Assembly (NCBI GenBank): GCA_963749035.1
Contig: CAVVKW010000002.1
Location: 1,116,001 to 1,180,000 of the forward strand
Direction: 5' to 3'
DNA length: 64,000 nt
From: CAVVKW01 sp963749035
GTDB taxonomy: Bacteria > Verrucomicrobiota > Verrucomicrobiia > Chthoniobacterales > JAATET01
Each line of letters begins with the position of its first letter. The first letter of the stretch is position 1. Shown piece by piece: positions 25,501 to 33,371 of the stretch. The notes beneath the pieces are model-generated. The model saw only the letters and a program-made list of their open reading frames with translations. It made no database searches and was not told where the DNA came from. Made by a program: the position numbers and the translations under genes.

Positions 25501-28230
25501 ATAGCCGGCTAGTTGGGCGTCGTCCGAGGCCGCCCAGACATTGGTCTGAGCGGTTACCGGGGGACCGTCAGCATCGCGCCCGCTCCAGCTTACGCGATAG
25601 AAACCAGCTTCCCCGGGGGTGAACTCGAAGTCGCCCTGGCCGTCGGTTCCAAGGCTCACTTCGACCCGCTTGATCTCTTCCCCTTCGTATGCGCGTTTCT
25701 GCAAGCGCCAACCGGCTTGTCCGGGAGGCGGAAAAATGTCGCGACGAAGCTTCGCGAGTTCGCTGCCGGTGACTTCGCGACCACGAGGATTCAGCCAAAC
25801 TTCGCGCCAACGCTCCCGAGTTACGGTGAGCGTTCCTCGGGCGCTCACCGGGTGATCGTTGGCGTCCTCGGCCGAGATCTTCACCTTCACCGGATCACTT
25901 GGAAAAACGACTCGCCGAGCGGACTCAAGGTCGACGAAGTAACCTTGGCGTGCCACCACGATGCGCTCGGTGGCGACGACTTCGCGGCCAGTCGCGTCGA
26001 CCACGCGGGCTTCGACCGTGTATTGAAGGTCGTTCGGTGAATCGATGGGGGTATCGATGTTGATCTGAACCTTGCCGCCAGGTCCGGTCTTCATTTCCTC
26101 TTCGCGGATTACCCGCCCCGGCTGTGATGGTGGCCGGATACGGCGGGACTGGGGTTGGTGGGAAACGTAAAACGGCCAACGCTGCCACGGCGCCTCTCGG
26201 ACGATTAATTTCACCGTCGCGTCGGAGACCGCGCCGCCAAAGTAATATTCCGCACCCGCTTCGATCTCGAACGAATCGCCAAGTCGGATCGCGCCATCGT
26301 CCTTCGCCGCAATGCCGACCGTAACCTTGTATTCCGGCAAACGATACTCCTCCAACCGAAAGAGCGTGGCGGCGCCGACGGATTTCTCGGTGGTGCGAAA
26401 TTCCACGCGATATTCGCCGAGTGGCATTTCGGTGTCCGGAAGGAACTTGCCCCACGCGGTCCCAAACTCGGTGAGCATCACTTCACCAGCCGACACTTCG
26501 TTACCTCGAGGATCGAGGATTTTGAAGGTCAGGGTCTCGCCAGTCGGTGTCGCGAGCGTGCCGGACCCGGTCGAGTCCGAGCTCTTTCGCGCGATTAACT
26601 TCCAATTCACCGGCTCCCCCGGCCGCGTGGCGGCGCGGTCTGCGTAAACCATGATTCGCCATTCGTCGTCGCCGCCCGACGACGTCCCTCCGTTGCCGAC
26701 AACGACGAAAGGTTGGCCGCTCGCGGTGCCCAGAAAAATCAGTTCCCCGCGAGCCGTCCCGCTCTGGTCGGGGAAATCAAACGCGTTTACTCCTTTGCCC
26801 ACAGCGTCCGCCTCGTCTGTTGGTTTGCCCTCGGTCCAGATCCACGATTGGCGGACTCTCTCGGCGCGCCAGAGCTTCGCCGATTCCTGCGGGCGGGAGA
26901 GGCCCGTGCTCGCATCGGCTGCCATGGTGACGACGCGGAGGTCGACGGATTGCACGATAGCTGCCACTCCGCTCACGGAGACCAATGCTCGGCTCGACAA
27001 GTCACCTGAGGTGGCGACGACCAAATAACTGCCCGCTTCACTCGTGCCGGGGAGCGAGACTTCCCGGGACTCACGCTGCCGGGACGATTCGCCTCCGATC
27101 GACCAACGTCCGACTTCCGCTGAGCTATCGAGCTCCACGGCCGTGAGCCAATCGTTCGGTGAAGTGGTGTTGTCGGGTCGGAAGGCCGTTGCGAGATCGA
27201 CCCGGTAGGCGACCAACTCGAGGGACTCGAGGTTCCGCCAATCAACCAGAATGGTCGGTTCGGATCCGGGAAGGAACAGCTGGGAGGAGTTGATCTCGAG
27301 CGTCGGGCGGGTGATCTCGTTGATGCGGTCGGCAGCGCGGTCCGAGTAGGGAGAGTCGCCGTCCGGAAATTCTTCGAGGAAGCGGCGGTAGAGCTCGAGT
27401 GCCTCGTCGAAGTCCGGCGAAACGACCAAGCCGCCGTCCTCCGACCAAACGCTGTTTCCGGCGCGTTCGTTCCATTCGGCAAGGTGAAAGAGGGAAGACT
27501 CGTAAACGGCGGTAGTGGGACCTTCGGCGAGCGCGGCTTCCCATTCGCGGCCGGCGCGTCGGAGGGAGAACGGATCGCCTCCTCGGGTCCAGTAGTAGGC
27601 ACCGAGGAAATAGTGAGCGCGGGCGCGGTTTTCTGGAGTCACGGCAATCTCGAGAGCATTCGCGAGAACGGTCAGCGGGACGTTCCAACCGAAGCGTTGT
27701 TCGGTCGGTGGGCCGGTGGCCTTCCAAACGATGCCGAGGTAGCGGGGGCGGGCGGCGTCGAGGTCGGTCGCAGCCGCCCATTTCGCAAGAGCTTGATCGT
27801 AGTATTCCCAGGCCTTGTTCCAGTCGGCGGTATCGCTGCTGGTCCCGGTCGGCCCGAGTGCCAGCCACGAATCCCCGAGCGATTCAAGTGCCTCGGCCGC
27901 GATCTCGTCGTCAGCATTGGCTTCAACGAGTTTTTCGAGTTCAGCCCTGGCGGCCTCGACTCCCTCGTCGCCGGGACGGGAACGCCAGCGGGAATCCGCG
28001 AGGTAGAAATTTAACTTCCGTCGTTCGTCGGGCGGGACATCGAGCGCGGCGGCTTGAGTCCACGCGTCATACGCCAGCGCGTAGGACTTCTCGGAGTAAA
28101 GCTTGGCTCCGTCGAGTTTGAGCGTGTCGAACGTGTCCTGCGCGCGGGCCGCAGTCCCCAGCCCACCCAGCGTCCCGAGCATTCCGAGCACCGCGATCCA
28201 GACCAAACCCCGTGAAGAAATGCTCGACAT
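22549..28230 (-). CDS. bacterial alpha-2-macroglobulin family protein with thioester
   Basis: 1893 residues. A signal peptide (cleavage near ARAQ-D), an N-terminal TPR-like helical region (about 30-330), a run of macroglobulin beta domains, and a low-complexity Ser/Ala stretch near 1120 that may be the protease bait. Then comes the conserved start of the A2M domain (VRTDFRAAAFWKPGI) and the thioester motif YGCTEQ near residue 1365, which should trap proteases covalently. No lipobox, so probably periplasmic. The usual partner, penicillin-binding protein PBP1C, is not adjacent. Confidence 0.9.
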   Translation of the reverse strand: MSSISSRGLVWIAVLGMLGTLGGLGTAARAQDTFDTLKLDGAKLYSEKSYALAYDAWTQAAALDVPPDERRKLNFYLADSRWRSRPGDEGVEAARAELEKLVEANADDEIAAEALESLGDSWLALGPTGTSSDTADWNKAWEYYDQALAKWAAATDLDAARPRYLGIVWKATGPPTEQRFGWNVPLTVLANALEIAVTPENRARAHYFLGAYYWTRGGDPFSLRRAGREWEAALAEGPTTAVYESSLFHLAEWNERAGNSVWSEDGGLVVSPDFDEALELYRRFLEEFPDGDSPYSDRAADRINEITRPTLEINSSQLFLPGSEPTILVDWRNLESLELVAYRVDLATAFRPDNTTSPNDWLTAVELDSSAEVGRWSIGGESSRQRESREVSLPGTSEAGSYLVVATSGDLSSRALVSVSGVAAIVQSVDLRVVTMAADASTGLSRPQESAKLWRAERVRQSWIWTEGKPTDEADAVGKGVNAFDFPDQSGTARGELIFLGTASGQPFVVVGNGGTSSGGDDEWRIMVYADRAATRPGEPVNWKLIARKSSDSTGSGTLATPTGETLTFKILDPRGNEVSAGEVMLTEFGTAWGKFLPDTEMPLGEYRVEFRTTEKSVGAATLFRLEEYRLPEYKVTVGIAAKDDGAIRLGDSFEIEAGAEYYFGGAVSDATVKLIVREAPWQRWPFYVSHQPQSRRIRPPSQPGRVIREEEMKTGPGGKVQINIDTPIDSPNDLQYTVEARVVDATGREVVATERIVVARQGYFVDLESARRVVFPSDPVKVKISAEDANDHPVSARGTLTVTRERWREVWLNPRGREVTGSELAKLRRDIFPPPGQAGWRLQKRAYEGEEIKRVEVSLGTDGQGDFEFTPGEAGFYRVSWSGRDADGPPVTAQTNVWAASDDAQLAGYHADGVEIVVDTKVAPGQRALPVLVATETSGRDVLFTVHAGGTLFQSEVVHVEEDAALIEVAVDPRFVPNVFLTAALVQNLQFHQASEEIEVPPYEQQLHVELAPQRTTLLPGESGTFAVALKDTAGNPVQGEFSLAVIDEAISAIQEDYAGDPLDFFFGRSRPDYGLISSSMSRRQYAGEVETDDLSAPVDRDAFSFGIREEMIPRSSLAMASPESAAAPVATSANKRSISANPPEVTVRTDFRAAAFWKPGIETDPDGRATVTMRYPESLTTWIAKVRATSRGAEFGSGETSTRTTKPLVARLQAPRFLVVGDSATVSGVLNNRTKSELNARTELSVEGLEANPRPVELSIEGESSAAATWTVKATDVGRGRLSLTAVGGESSDGLSTSVPILEDGLEVSVYASGKATDQETQFDLEISPDRREGSESLAISVTPSLAAAALDAIPYLIEYPYGCTEQTMSRFLPAAVTARTLADLGLDEASVVGRMFGGIDPGYLPKVTGNAPGIPELDEVVRTGLTRLASLQRADGSWPWWGGGQSDAFMTAYVIWGLRQAEIAKVPVEPSLIERGAGWLRTEIVNSTDDIDLQAWLLHALGAAHRSGARISPEEQAALENLWQKRDQLSPYGRALLTLAAAAFGDAAKTEVLIRNLRDGVTLDQQPGVSSLGVGSPSAAAIPTARWGSDGNLPRWMNDPVEATAFSLQALLSVDPESDLVEPAINWLVKNRRGARWSNTRNTAITLLAMNRYLALTKELGAPVSFEVRVNGKVAGGASDATALDGVMNFDVDRSLIRDGTNEISITRTAGDGPLYVAAESIFFSLENPIPPRGNEIFLRRNYQLYEPKITLLDGYQFDRVPWAAEQMARPNSRVGVSIAIEAKTDLEYVIIEDLKPAGLEAVQARSGMTLSARHSDGTVIPIYCELRDRKVALFASRLKQGIWTISYDLRAETAGDFSALPVTAHAMYAPEFRANGSSRRVQIGEPETP

Positions 28231-28321
28231 ACGTTTTCATGATAACGAATCGAACCGTGAATCGACTCAACAATTTTTCGGAAATCGTTCGGTCGGTCCC
28301 GATTTCGCTTCGCCGCGCCTT

Positions 28322-29614
28322 TTACGCGGCGCCCGCGGCAAGATTTTTCACCAGGATCCGACTGTTTCGACCGCTCGTCGTGTAGCGGGCGAGTCGTCCT
28401 TGCGGAAGAATGTCGGCGGGAGCCTCGACGTAGCCACCCTTCTGCTGGAGGTAGCTGTAGGCTTGAGTCGAGAGCGCGAAGAGCGACTGAAGCTGCTTCT
28501 GACGGGCAAGGGTCTCGACGAAAGCCATGAGCTTTCGTCCGTGTCCCTGATTTTCGTGATGTTTGCTCACGTAGAGACAAGCCAGCTCGCCAGCGGCCTC
28601 GTCTTCGAACACGTGCAACGCCACGCAGGCAACGAGCTGGCGGTCCAACTCCAACACCCAATAATCCTCGAGGTGCTCGAGAATTTCGCCGCGGGTTCGG
28701 CGGGCGAGTTCCTCGTTGTCGACCGATTGCCGAATGAGCGACATGATGCCGCGCACGTCCTTCTTAAAAACGCGGCGGATCTGTTGGTATTCGTTGGAAT
28801 ACACCATCGTGCCGAAGCCTTCGTGGCTGAAGATCTCGGTGAGCAGGGCTTCGTTGACGCTGCCATCGAGCAGGTGAGCGCGAGAGATCCCCTGCCGACA
28901 GGCGCGGGCGGCGTTGTCGAGTTTGGACAGAATACCGGACGTCGCCGTGCTTCGGTGAGCCTTGGTGAGCTCCTCGGTTTCCGCGATGGAGAGCTGGTGG
29001 GGAATCCAGCTGGCTCCCTCGACGACGTCGGGTGCGGTGAGGAAAATGAGCTTCGCGGCGTGGAGCGCTTCCGCGATCTCAACTGCGATCGTGTCGGAAT
29101 TCACGCGGTAGGTGCGACCTTCGCCGTCGAATCCGAGCGGCGGCACGACCGGCACGATACCCTCCTCCAGCATGAGTTTCAGGGCCTTGGTGTCGACCCG
29201 CTCGACCTTCCCGGTGTAGAGGTGATCGCGCCCGCCGAGGATCCCGGCGGGGTGGGCGATGATGGCGTTGAGATAGGCGGCGCGGAGGTCGACCGCCGAG
29301 AGGCCTTCCATGATTTTGTTGGTCAACCCGATGGCCGCTTCGACGCTGAGGGCAAGGGTCGGTGCGTCGGTGACACCCGTGCCGTCGGCGTTGGAGATTG
29401 CGATGTCGCGGCTCGCGGCCAGCTCTTTGATCTGCTTGCCAGCGCCGTGGACGAGGACCGCCCGAATACTGAGGGAGCGCAGAACCGCGAGGTCGACGAG
29501 GATGTTGGCGAAGTTTGGCGAGGCGGCGATGTCGCCGTCAACGGCGATGACGAACGTCCGCTCGCGAAAGCGGGGGACGTATTGGAGAATTTCGCGGAGA
29601 TCAGAGACGTTCAC
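28322..29614 (-). CDS. argA: N-acetylglutamate synthase
   Basis: First step of arginine synthesis: acetylation of glutamate. 430 residues. The amino-acid kinase fold (about 1-285) has VLVHGAGKQI and FLTAPDVVEG; the C-terminal GNAT domain (about 290-425) has HHENQGHGRKLM for acetyl-CoA. The start is GTG at 29614. The first 42 codons and 24 bp upstream are duplicated exactly at 31651-31801, with an accessory cassette in between, so its present promoter may not be the original one. Confidence 0.93.
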   Translation of the reverse strand: MNVSDLREILQYVPRFRERTFVIAVDGDIAASPNFANILVDLAVLRSLSIRAVLVHGAGKQIKELAASRDIAISNADGTGVTDAPTLALSVEAAIGLTNKIMEGLSAVDLRAAYLNAIIAHPAGILGGRDHLYTGKVERVDTKALKLMLEEGIVPVVPPLGFDGEGRTYRVNSDTIAVEIAEALHAAKLIFLTAPDVVEGASWIPHQLSIAETEELTKAHRSTATSGILSKLDNAARACRQGISRAHLLDGSVNEALLTEIFSHEGFGTMVYSNEYQQIRRVFKKDVRGIMSLIRQSVDNEELARRTRGEILEHLEDYWVLELDRQLVACVALHVFEDEAAGELACLYVSKHHENQGHGRKLMAFVETLARQKQLQSLFALSTQAYSYLQQKGGYVEAPADILPQGRLARYTTSGRNSRILVKNLAAGAA

Positions 29615-29638
29615 GGGCCGTGCCGCAGTTTATGGGAC
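29488..29638. repeat. 151-bp direct repeat, inner copy (argA 5' end)
   Basis: Identical over 151 bp to 31651-31801. It covers codons 1-42 of argA plus 24 bp upstream. Beyond the exact end the two flanks still share GAAA-n-TGCAA-n-GG at the same offset, suggesting the homology was once longer. Together the copies bracket the accessory cassette. Confidence 0.95.
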
Positions 29639-29752
29639 GCGCTGCGCGAAATTGCAACGGCGCAGGCGGGCTGGGATTGGCGGTGCTTGCAGCCAAATGA
29701 ACAGGAGTTTAGCAAGTGAGCTTGTGCGAACCTCATTTTACATCTGATGCAG

Positions 29753-29768
29753 TCTGCTGATGCAGACG
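29753..29768. repeat. hairpin at left end of accessory cassette
   Basis: GTCTGC-TGAT-GCAGAC, overlapping a 9-bp direct repeat CTGATGCAG (29745-29753 and 29758-29766). It lies 16 bp past the stop of the last cassette gene. It may be a transcript-end structure or a remnant of the insertion; no T-run follows. Confidence 0.4.
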
Positions 29769-29783
29769 ACTGGCCCAAAACAA

Positions 29784-30278
29784 TTAAACTCTGTTTGGCG
29801 CGATCTCCTGACGGACACGCCCTCGGTCTGCCAGCCCTTTGCGGATCTTCATTTTAACGCTGCCTGGCTTGATTTTCGAAGTTTCCTCTCCGTCTTTCAG
29901 GAGACGAAAATCCGAGTGCGGATAGTTGCATTGGGTGGGGCAGTGTCGCACTTCAATTTCGTAAGAGGTTCCTTGGTCTGTCTTCCAGCTCTGACCGTCG
30001 AACGTATCAGCGGGAAGGCTCAACACACCCCATCCGTGATATCGCCCACCTAGAGGGGCTTCGCATCTCCACAGCATGTCGTCCGGCGAGCAGAGCGAAG
30101 AGCGCCCCGTGGAAGACGCTTTATTGTCAAACGCGATGCTCATCAGCAGGTCGCTCTCCGGCGGAAACCGTCGGTAGAGACGCTCTCCATGACTGAACGT
30201 TGCAATGGGAGAACGGTTCTTTGAATGTAGATGAACGGGGATCCCCCGAGCGCAGCATTCAGGATCGCCCGGCTCCAT
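29784..30278 (-). CDS. cassette protein C, unknown (Cys/His-containing)
   Basis: 164 residues, third gene of the cassette, overlapping gene B by 20 bp. Features: RLYRRFPPES near residue 35, a GWGVLSLPADTF segment near 85, then YEIEVRHCPTQCNYPHSDF, where His, two Cys and a second His cluster in ten residues. The order of an RR-PP motif, a Trp-containing middle and an NxxH-type end loosely recalls a family of uncharacterised small bacterial proteins I know only by pattern; I cannot name it. No signal peptide or membrane segment. Function unknown. Confidence 0.6.
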   Translation of the reverse strand: MEPGDPECCARGIPVHLHSKNRSPIATFSHGERLYRRFPPESDLLMSIAFDNKASSTGRSSLCSPDDMLWRCEAPLGGRYHGWGVLSLPADTFDGQSWKTDQGTSYEIEVRHCPTQCNYPHSDFRLLKDGEETSKIKPGSVKMKIRKGLADRGRVRQEIAPNRV

Positions 30279-30870
30279 TTCGGACGCTCCTTACCAAACC
30301 AGAAACATCAGAGAGGGAGAGATCGTAAAAGCGAGGTTCTCCGAATTTCTGATTTATCATTACAGCGATATCTCCGTCTGAGTCGATCTGCCAATCTGCC
30401 GCAACTCCGCCGATCGCAGTCGTGACCAGAATGTCAGCGTCTCCTGTCAGGTGAACAGCAGCAGCCAAGACCCCCTCCTGCTCAAGCCTCTCGCAAAGCT
30501 CCATAGACATGACCTTTCCAGCCATGGTCACACGGATTCCAACTAGTCCTGCCAATCCTCCCTCCGGTTGATAGAAACTCTCTATTTTCGCCTCAACAGA
30601 CTTCCACGTGATGGCCCCAACGCCCTTCTTGGAGATGCTGTAGCTTCCGCCAATTACGCTCGGTTCCAGAATTTGAAAACGCTGAGTGTCTTTAGTTAAC
30701 GTCTGAAAGTTTCGGACTGACCGTGTGGCAAGTCCGCTATTACGTCCTGTCACGGATCCCGAGATCGAAGCCTGTGACCCACTCCCGTACGCCAAACCCG
30801 TCGCAATTCGTTTCGGAAAAGCCCACCCGGAATGACGGCTGGACAGGTTCTCGACTTCTTCAGAAAGCAT
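30259..30870 (-). CDS. cassette protein B, unknown
   Basis: About 203 residues from the ATG at 30870; a TTG two codons earlier (30876) would overlap the stop of gene A as TTGA. The N-terminal third is Ser/Thr/Gly-rich, and the C-terminal half (VGIRVTMAGKVMSMELCERL onward) alternates strands and helices like a compact alpha/beta domain ending in RFYDLSLSDVSGLV. No known motif, signal peptide or membrane segment. Tight packing between A and C suggests one transcript and a shared role. Confidence 0.6.
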   Translation of the reverse strand: MLSEEVENLSSRHSGWAFPKRIATGLAYGSGSQASISGSVTGRNSGLATRSVRNFQTLTKDTQRFQILEPSVIGGSYSISKKGVGAITWKSVEAKIESFYQPEGGLAGLVGIRVTMAGKVMSMELCERLEQEGVLAAAVHLTGDADILVTTAIGGVAADWQIDSDGDIAVMINQKFGEPRFYDLSLSDVSGLVRSVRNGAGRS

Positions 30871-30872
30871 TT

Positions 30873-31541
30873 TCAACCAGGAGTTTGCAGCTTGGGGCTA
30901 ACCTCGAATCCTTGGAACAAACGAGCGATCTCGTTCCAGAGGTTGGTGTCGTCCCGTAAGATTTCAGGTTCAAGTCCAAACATGATCCCATCAAGGAAAG
31001 CACTATCTGCCAGGGAGAAGGACTTCTCCATCGTGATTTTAGCCGATTCGTATTTTTGTGCGTCATCTTCTTTGCTGATGTTAATTGCGGACCTACCGCC
31101 GTAAGACCAGCCAGCCGGCGCGTGAGTTCGGAAGAACTCATCAGCTTTTACCTCTGACGGAAAATTGCAATGTCCCGCCCATTCAACGCGGGTGGCTCCG
31201 TCAAGTCTTGCAATAGTCAGATCTATGACCCCGTTGAGAATGTCGCAAATGATCTTAAAATCGGTTGTGGTGTCCAAAGCGTCAAATTGGACGTAAGCGG
31301 CGTGTCCACCAATTTGCACGCGACCTAACCCGTTAAAGAGTTCAAGGGCTACGGAGTAGTCGAAGAGATCATCGTTGCGATTGAGCCGAAAGTGTTCAGC
31401 CGTCACGGAATATCTCTCGCCTACTGCAAGGAGACCGTCGCAGACCTCAGCGGAAGAAAACTGTTGAAAAACCAGTGGGGTTAGGTCCAAACGTGCCTCG
31501 AAAGTAGACTTCTTTACGGCGAGTTCAATTGGCTCTGGCAT
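30873..31541 (-). CDS. cassette protein A, unknown
   Basis: 222 residues, first gene of the cassette. A strand-rich first half (STFEARLDLTP, DYSVALELFNGLGRVQIGG), a helix (DFKIICDILNGVIDL), then the strand TRVEWAGHCNF. The order is vaguely like the sporadically distributed TIGR04255-type proteins, but the match is too weak to claim. No enzyme motif, transmembrane segment or signal peptide. The gene starts 110 bp downstream of the truncated argA copy and could be read from the old argA promoter. Confidence 0.6.
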   Translation of the reverse strand: MPEPIELAVKKSTFEARLDLTPLVFQQFSSAEVCDGLLAVGERYSVTAEHFRLNRNDDLFDYSVALELFNGLGRVQIGGHAAYVQFDALDTTTDFKIICDILNGVIDLTIARLDGATRVEWAGHCNFPSEVKADEFFRTHAPAGWSYGGRSAINISKEDDAQKYESAKITMEKSFSLADSAFLDGIMFGLEPEILRDDTNLWNEIARLFQGFEVSPKLQTPG

Positions 31542-31588
31542 TTAGACAAGATTTCGTCTGGCGTGGAAACTTGTCGAGTCGGAAAACT

Positions 31589-31777
31589 TCAACGCCGTCG
31601 ATTGCAAATCTTGGTATCGGCGCGCTGGACGGTAGGCAAACGATGGCCGCCGAGGTCGACGAGGATGTTGGCGAAGTTTGGCGAGGCGGCGATGTCGCCG
31701 TCAACGGCGATGACGAACGTCCGCTCGCGAAAGCGGGGGACGTATTGGAGAATTTCGCGGAGATCAGAGACGTTCAC
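31589..31777 (-). pseudogene. truncated duplicate of argA 5' end
   Basis: The first 42 residues equal those of ArgA (MNVSDLREILQYVPRF onward to ANILVDL), then the frame runs into unrelated sequence and stops after 20 more codons. It keeps only the first strands of the kinase fold, so it cannot be active. It lies directly upstream of the cassette on the same strand, and its own upstream DNA (from 31802) is the likeliest original argA promoter. Confidence 0.85.
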
Positions 31778-31801
31778 GGGCCGTGCCGCAGTTTATGGGA
31801 C
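31651..31801. repeat. 151-bp direct repeat, outer copy (argA 5' end)
   Basis: Identical to 29488-29638. The sequence just inside (31542-31650) belongs to the cassette and that outside (31802 onward) leads to a divergent plus-strand gene. Confidence 0.95.
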
Positions 31802-31989
31802 CGACAACTGGAAAGTGCAAGGGGTGAACGGAACGAATCCGCCTGACAGCTGAGGTCAGTCCAAGACGGCTCCGGGACTCTAAAAATCCAAATCAAATGC
31901 GTCTTCGCTTGTCTGCTGGTTCTCATCGCGATCTCGACGAACCGACAATCCGGTTGCCAAAGTCAGCGGGTTTGGCGGTAGGTTTGGGA

Positions 31990-32415
31990 ATGATTTCGGC
32001 GCGACGACAATTTTTGGACTCATTCCTAGGTGCGATGGGAGCGGCGGAGATTATCGAGTGCCTCGAGCGTGCCACTGAGATCCGCGGGACGCTTCGATTC
32101 GCGGAGGATTCCGAAGTGCTCGACCTCTCGGGAGACGAAGGCGAGCTCCAGGATTTTGCGTGGCTGGTGCGGGAAGAGGAGGCTCCGTCGCCGCTGGCCT
32201 ACCGGATTGCGGAGGCGTTGCGGCAGTTTGAACTCCTGCACCTCAACAAACTGCGGGTGTCGCGTGGGACGTTGCTCGAGATCATCCGGGAGAGCTCGGA
32301 GGAGGCGGTGGGTGACGGCGAGTTCGAGGCGGCGTTTGAAGAGGTGTTGGCCATCAAGGTGCCAATGATCGAAGATGGCACCGAAACGGAAGACGCGTTC
32401 TTCATTCAGGAATAG
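31990..32415 (+). CDS. conserved-looking hypothetical protein
   Basis: About 141 residues from the ATG at 31990; the frame is open back to 31897 and another ATG lies at 32035, so the start is uncertain. It is acidic and mostly helical, for example YRIAEALRQFELLHLNKLRVS and GEFEAAFEEVLAIK. No family recognised. It ends 8 bp before the YihY-type gene on the same strand, so the two are probably co-transcribed. Its upstream DNA is shared with the original argA promoter region. Confidence 0.55.
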   Translation: MISARRQFLDSFLGAMGAAEIIECLERATEIRGTLRFAEDSEVLDLSGDEGELQDFAWLVREEEAPSPLAYRIAEALRQFELLHLNKLRVSRGTLLEIIRESSEEAVGDGEFEAAFEEVLAIKVPMIEDGTETEDAFFIQE

Positions 32416-32423
32416 CTACCGAG

Positions 32424-33368
32424 ATGGATCCTAAGTCGAATTCCGAGGAAGCACGGAGCGGGAAGGTCATTGGCCTCGCGAGGGAAGGCTGGACGATGAT
32501 TCAGATGACCGCCCGGGAGTGGTGGGGAGACGAGATTTTTCGCTACGCGGCGGCGCTGGCGTTCTACACCATCTTTTCGCTCGCCCCGGTCCTGCTGATC
32601 GCGGTTGGCGCGGCCAGCGTGGTCGTCTCGCCGGACATCGCGACGGAGAAAATCGTCGCGGAGGTGGAGACCATGATTGGTCCGAAGGGGTCGGAGGCGG
32701 TTCGTGAGGTTATCCAAGCTTCCATGGGGCTGGGGTCGAGACCCTGGGCGATCGTCGTCGGCTTGGGGACGCTGGTGATCGGAGCGTCGGTCGTATTCGC
32801 GGAGCTTCAGTGTTCGCTGAACCGGATCTGGGACGTGGAACGAGACGCCAAACGCGGTGCGATCTTCAGTCTCGTGGCGGCGCGGGCGCGTTCTTTTGCC
32901 CTCGCAATCGGCGTGGGATTTCTTTTGCTCGTCTCGTTGATCGTGAGCACGGTCATTTCCTGGCTTCAGGGTCATCTCGACGCCGCGATGCCGAGCGTGC
33001 CGTGGCTGTGGGTCGGCGCGAACATCGTGGCTTCGTTTCTGGTCGCCGCGTTGCTCTTCGCCATGATTTACCGCTTGTTGCCGGACGTGCGGTTGAAGTG
33101 GAGCGAGGTGACGGTCGGAGCCATGGTGACGGCAGGCCTCTTTACCGTCGGCAAATTTGCGATCGGGATCTACCTCGGGCGCACCGCCATCGGCAGCGCG
33201 TTCGGAGCCGCAGGGTCCTTCGTCGTGCTCCTTTTTTGGGTCTATTATTCCGCTTTGATCTGCTTCTTCGGTGCGGAATTCACGCAAGTCTTTGCCCGGC
33301 GTCACGGGGCGGGGATTCGGCCGCTTCCGCACGCTCGTAGGGTCGGCCGGAAAGCGGACCAGAAGTAA
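32424..33368 (+). CDS. YihY/BrkB-family inner-membrane protein
   Basis: 314 residues, about six helices. Family hallmarks: AAALAFYTIFSLAPVLLIA near residue 40, the central GTLVIGASVVFAELQCSLNRIW and late FTVGKFAIGIYLGRT with GSAFGAAGSFVVLLFWVYYSA. Formerly called ribonuclease BN, but that activity is not theirs; the transport role is unproven. Follows the hypothetical gene by 8 bp. Confidence 0.9.
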   Translation: MDPKSNSEEARSGKVIGLAREGWTMIQMTAREWWGDEIFRYAAALAFYTIFSLAPVLLIAVGAASVVVSPDIATEKIVAEVETMIGPKGSEAVREVIQASMGLGSRPWAIVVGLGTLVIGASVVFAELQCSLNRIWDVERDAKRGAIFSLVAARARSFALAIGVGFLLLVSLIVSTVISWLQGHLDAAMPSVPWLWVGANIVASFLVAALLFAMIYRLLPDVRLKWSEVTVGAMVTAGLFTVGKFAIGIYLGRTAIGSAFGAAGSFVVLLFWVYYSALICFFGAEFTQVFARRHGAGIRPLPHARRVGRKADQK

Positions 33369-33371
33369 AGC

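Larger units (their letters stand above)
29639..31650 (-). mobile_element. accessory cassette between argA direct repeats
   Basis: About 2.0 kb of visibly AT-richer DNA holding three closely packed minus-strand genes of unknown function and no recombinase. Its ends are the two 151-bp argA repeats. The left margin has a short hairpin and a 9-bp direct repeat near 29745-29768. The structure fits either a single-crossover insertion of a circle carrying argA homology or the duplication left by a site-specific insertion at the argA start. Calling it mobile is an inference. Confidence 0.6.

Noticed and set aside
31529..31853. Open frames on the plus strand over the argA duplicate
   Set aside because: They are antisense to the argA 5' fragment and recur identically over argA at 29488-29638, so they reflect the duplication.
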